Made by a program: the position numbers and the translations under genes. DNA of 64,000 nt, from contig NZ_VFTZ01000014.1 in assembly GCF_006440775.1 (NCBI RefSeq), forward strand, positions 62,001 to 126,000, in the 5' to 3' direction. This document shows, one piece after another, positions 63,393 through 64,000 of the stretch. The notes below the pieces were generated by a model. That model searched no databases and was not told the origin of the DNA. It was given only the letters and a program-made list of their open reading frames with translations. Positions within the stretch are counted from its first letter, which is position 1. Each line of letters begins with the position of its first letter. This DNA is from Mesorhizobium sp. B2-7-2 (GTDB lineage Bacteria; Pseudomonadota; Alphaproteobacteria; Rhizobiales; Rhizobiaceae).

Positions 63393-64000
63393 TTGCCGGG
63401 AGCAACCTGCTCGGCGGCATTGCCATGCAGCACGTCGCGCACGATATAGACGGGCCGGTCCTTGCTTTCGCTGAGCGTGACCCAGACATACTCTCCGATC
63501 AGGCCGAGCAGCGCCAGGTTGAGGCCTCCAAAAAGCACGACGGCGACCATGATGCTGGGGTAGCCAGGCACGGCGATGCCATAGAACAGCACCTCGAAGA
63601 GCACCTTCACGCCATAGGCCAGGCCTGCGAATGCCGCGAGCAATCCGATCAGGCTGATGACGCGCAGCGGGATCACGGAAAACGAGGTGAACCCTTCAAG
63701 CGAGAACGCGATCAGGTTGAACCTTGTCCATTTCGACCTGCCGCTTGCGCGGTTTTCCGGCGAGTAAAGCACAGCCTTCTGGCGGAAGCCGGCCCAGGCG
63801 AACAGACCCTTGTTGAAGCGGCGCTTGTCGCGCACGCTGGTCAAGGCACGCGCCACCGCGCCGCGCATGACACGGAAATCTCCGGCATTCTCGGGAATAT
63901 CGAAGCGCTGGCTGCTGTTGATCAGCCTGTAGAAAAGCCGCGCCAGCTGGCTGCGCCGCCAGCTCCCCTCGCGCCGGTCGTTCTGCGCGTAGACGACATC
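63389..64000 (-). CDS. Glycosyltransferase family 2 (polyprenyl-phosphate sugar transferase), 5' end cut by the window
   Basis: The minus-strand frame is open to the last base and gives 203 residues including the C-terminus; the N-terminal GT-A catalytic part lies beyond 64000. Seen are the tail of the transferase domain (GDFRVMRGAVARAL, where the family has DFRLMDR) and NKGLFAWAGFRQKAVLYSPE. Two membrane helices and a C-terminal cytosolic end follow (ALLGLIGEYVWVTLSESKDR then PVYIV). This is the layout of DPM1/GtrB-like enzymes that charge undecaprenyl phosphate with a sugar. It starts the operon with the deacetylase and GtrA. Confidence 0.87.
   Translation of the reverse strand, partial: DVVYAQNDRREGSWRRSQLARLFYRLINSSQRFDIPENAGDFRVMRGAVARALTSVRDKRRFNKGLFAWAGFRQKAVLYSPENRASGRSKWTRFNLIAFSLEGFTSFSVIPLRVISLIGLLAAFAGLAYGVKVLFEVLFYGIAVPGYPSIMVAVVLFGGLNLALLGLIGEYVWVTLSESKDRPVYIVRDVLHGNAAEQVAPGK

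Overview
The window reads as chromosomal DNA of a GC-rich alphaproteobacterium of the Rhizobiales, most likely Mesorhizobium or a close relative. The evidence is a CpdR-type response regulator, a rhizobial putative beta-barrel porin, an IbpA-like small heat shock gene behind a ROSE-type RNA thermometer, alphaproteobacterial NADPH-glutamate synthase genes, and several families of short palindromic intergenic repeats of the kind scattered through Mesorhizobium genomes. The species assignment is inference. No rRNA, plasmid, phage or insertion-sequence gene was recognised.

Layout. 1-7.8 kb: envelope functions (NfeD tail, KDO-pathway isomerase KdsD, beta-barrel protein, GalU, lytic transglycosylase, SGNH hydrolase, MAPEG protein). 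7.9-14.2 kb: gltD and gltB. 14.7-22.5 kb: single housekeeping genes (threonine aldolase, TSUP permease, Hsp20, alpha/beta hydrolase, HAB-mutase-like membrane protein, HisN-type phosphatase, N-formylglutamate amidohydrolase, CpdR, tRNA-Val). A broken 5' piece of a GDP-mannose dehydratase gene lies beside the tRNA.

22.9-39.3 kb is a large catabolic locus. A DUF993 aldolase-like gene diverges from a LacI regulator across a region with two matching operator-like palindromes. On the plus strand the regulator is followed, with 4-8 bp overlaps, by a Gfo/Idh/MocA dehydrogenase, a CoA-transferase, a crotonase, an aldehyde dehydrogenase, a complete sugar-type ABC transporter, two GMC flavin oxidoreductases, an SDR and a Dabb protein. 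Together they look like uptake, oxidation, C-C cleavage and CoA activation of a sugar- or polyol-like compound whose identity cannot be read from sequence.

39.4-44.4 kb is a minus-strand block that looks foreign: a thioesterase/ATP-grasp fusion protein, a flavin oxidoreductase overlapping it by 8 bp, and a VanZ-LamG membrane protein. It is bordered on both sides by intergenic repeats and is the best candidate for an undescribed biosynthetic system. 44.8-49.4 kb: an MFS carboxylate-type transporter, an EamA exporter, an endonuclease/exonuclease/phosphatase protein and a CPA1 antiporter.

49.6-61.1 kb is a minus-strand amine/amino-acid utilisation region: polyamine-type ABC transporter, iron alcohol dehydrogenase, aldehyde dehydrogenase, a PIN/HTH toxin-antitoxin pair, a glutamine-synthetase-like ligase, an APC permease and a second N-formylglutamate amidohydrolase, with an RpiR regulator diverging at the far end. 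62.2-64 kb: a tightly overlapped operon of GtrA, a ChbG/YdjC-type deacetylase and a family 2 glycosyltransferase (cut by the window edge), suggesting lipid-linked sugar modification of the envelope.
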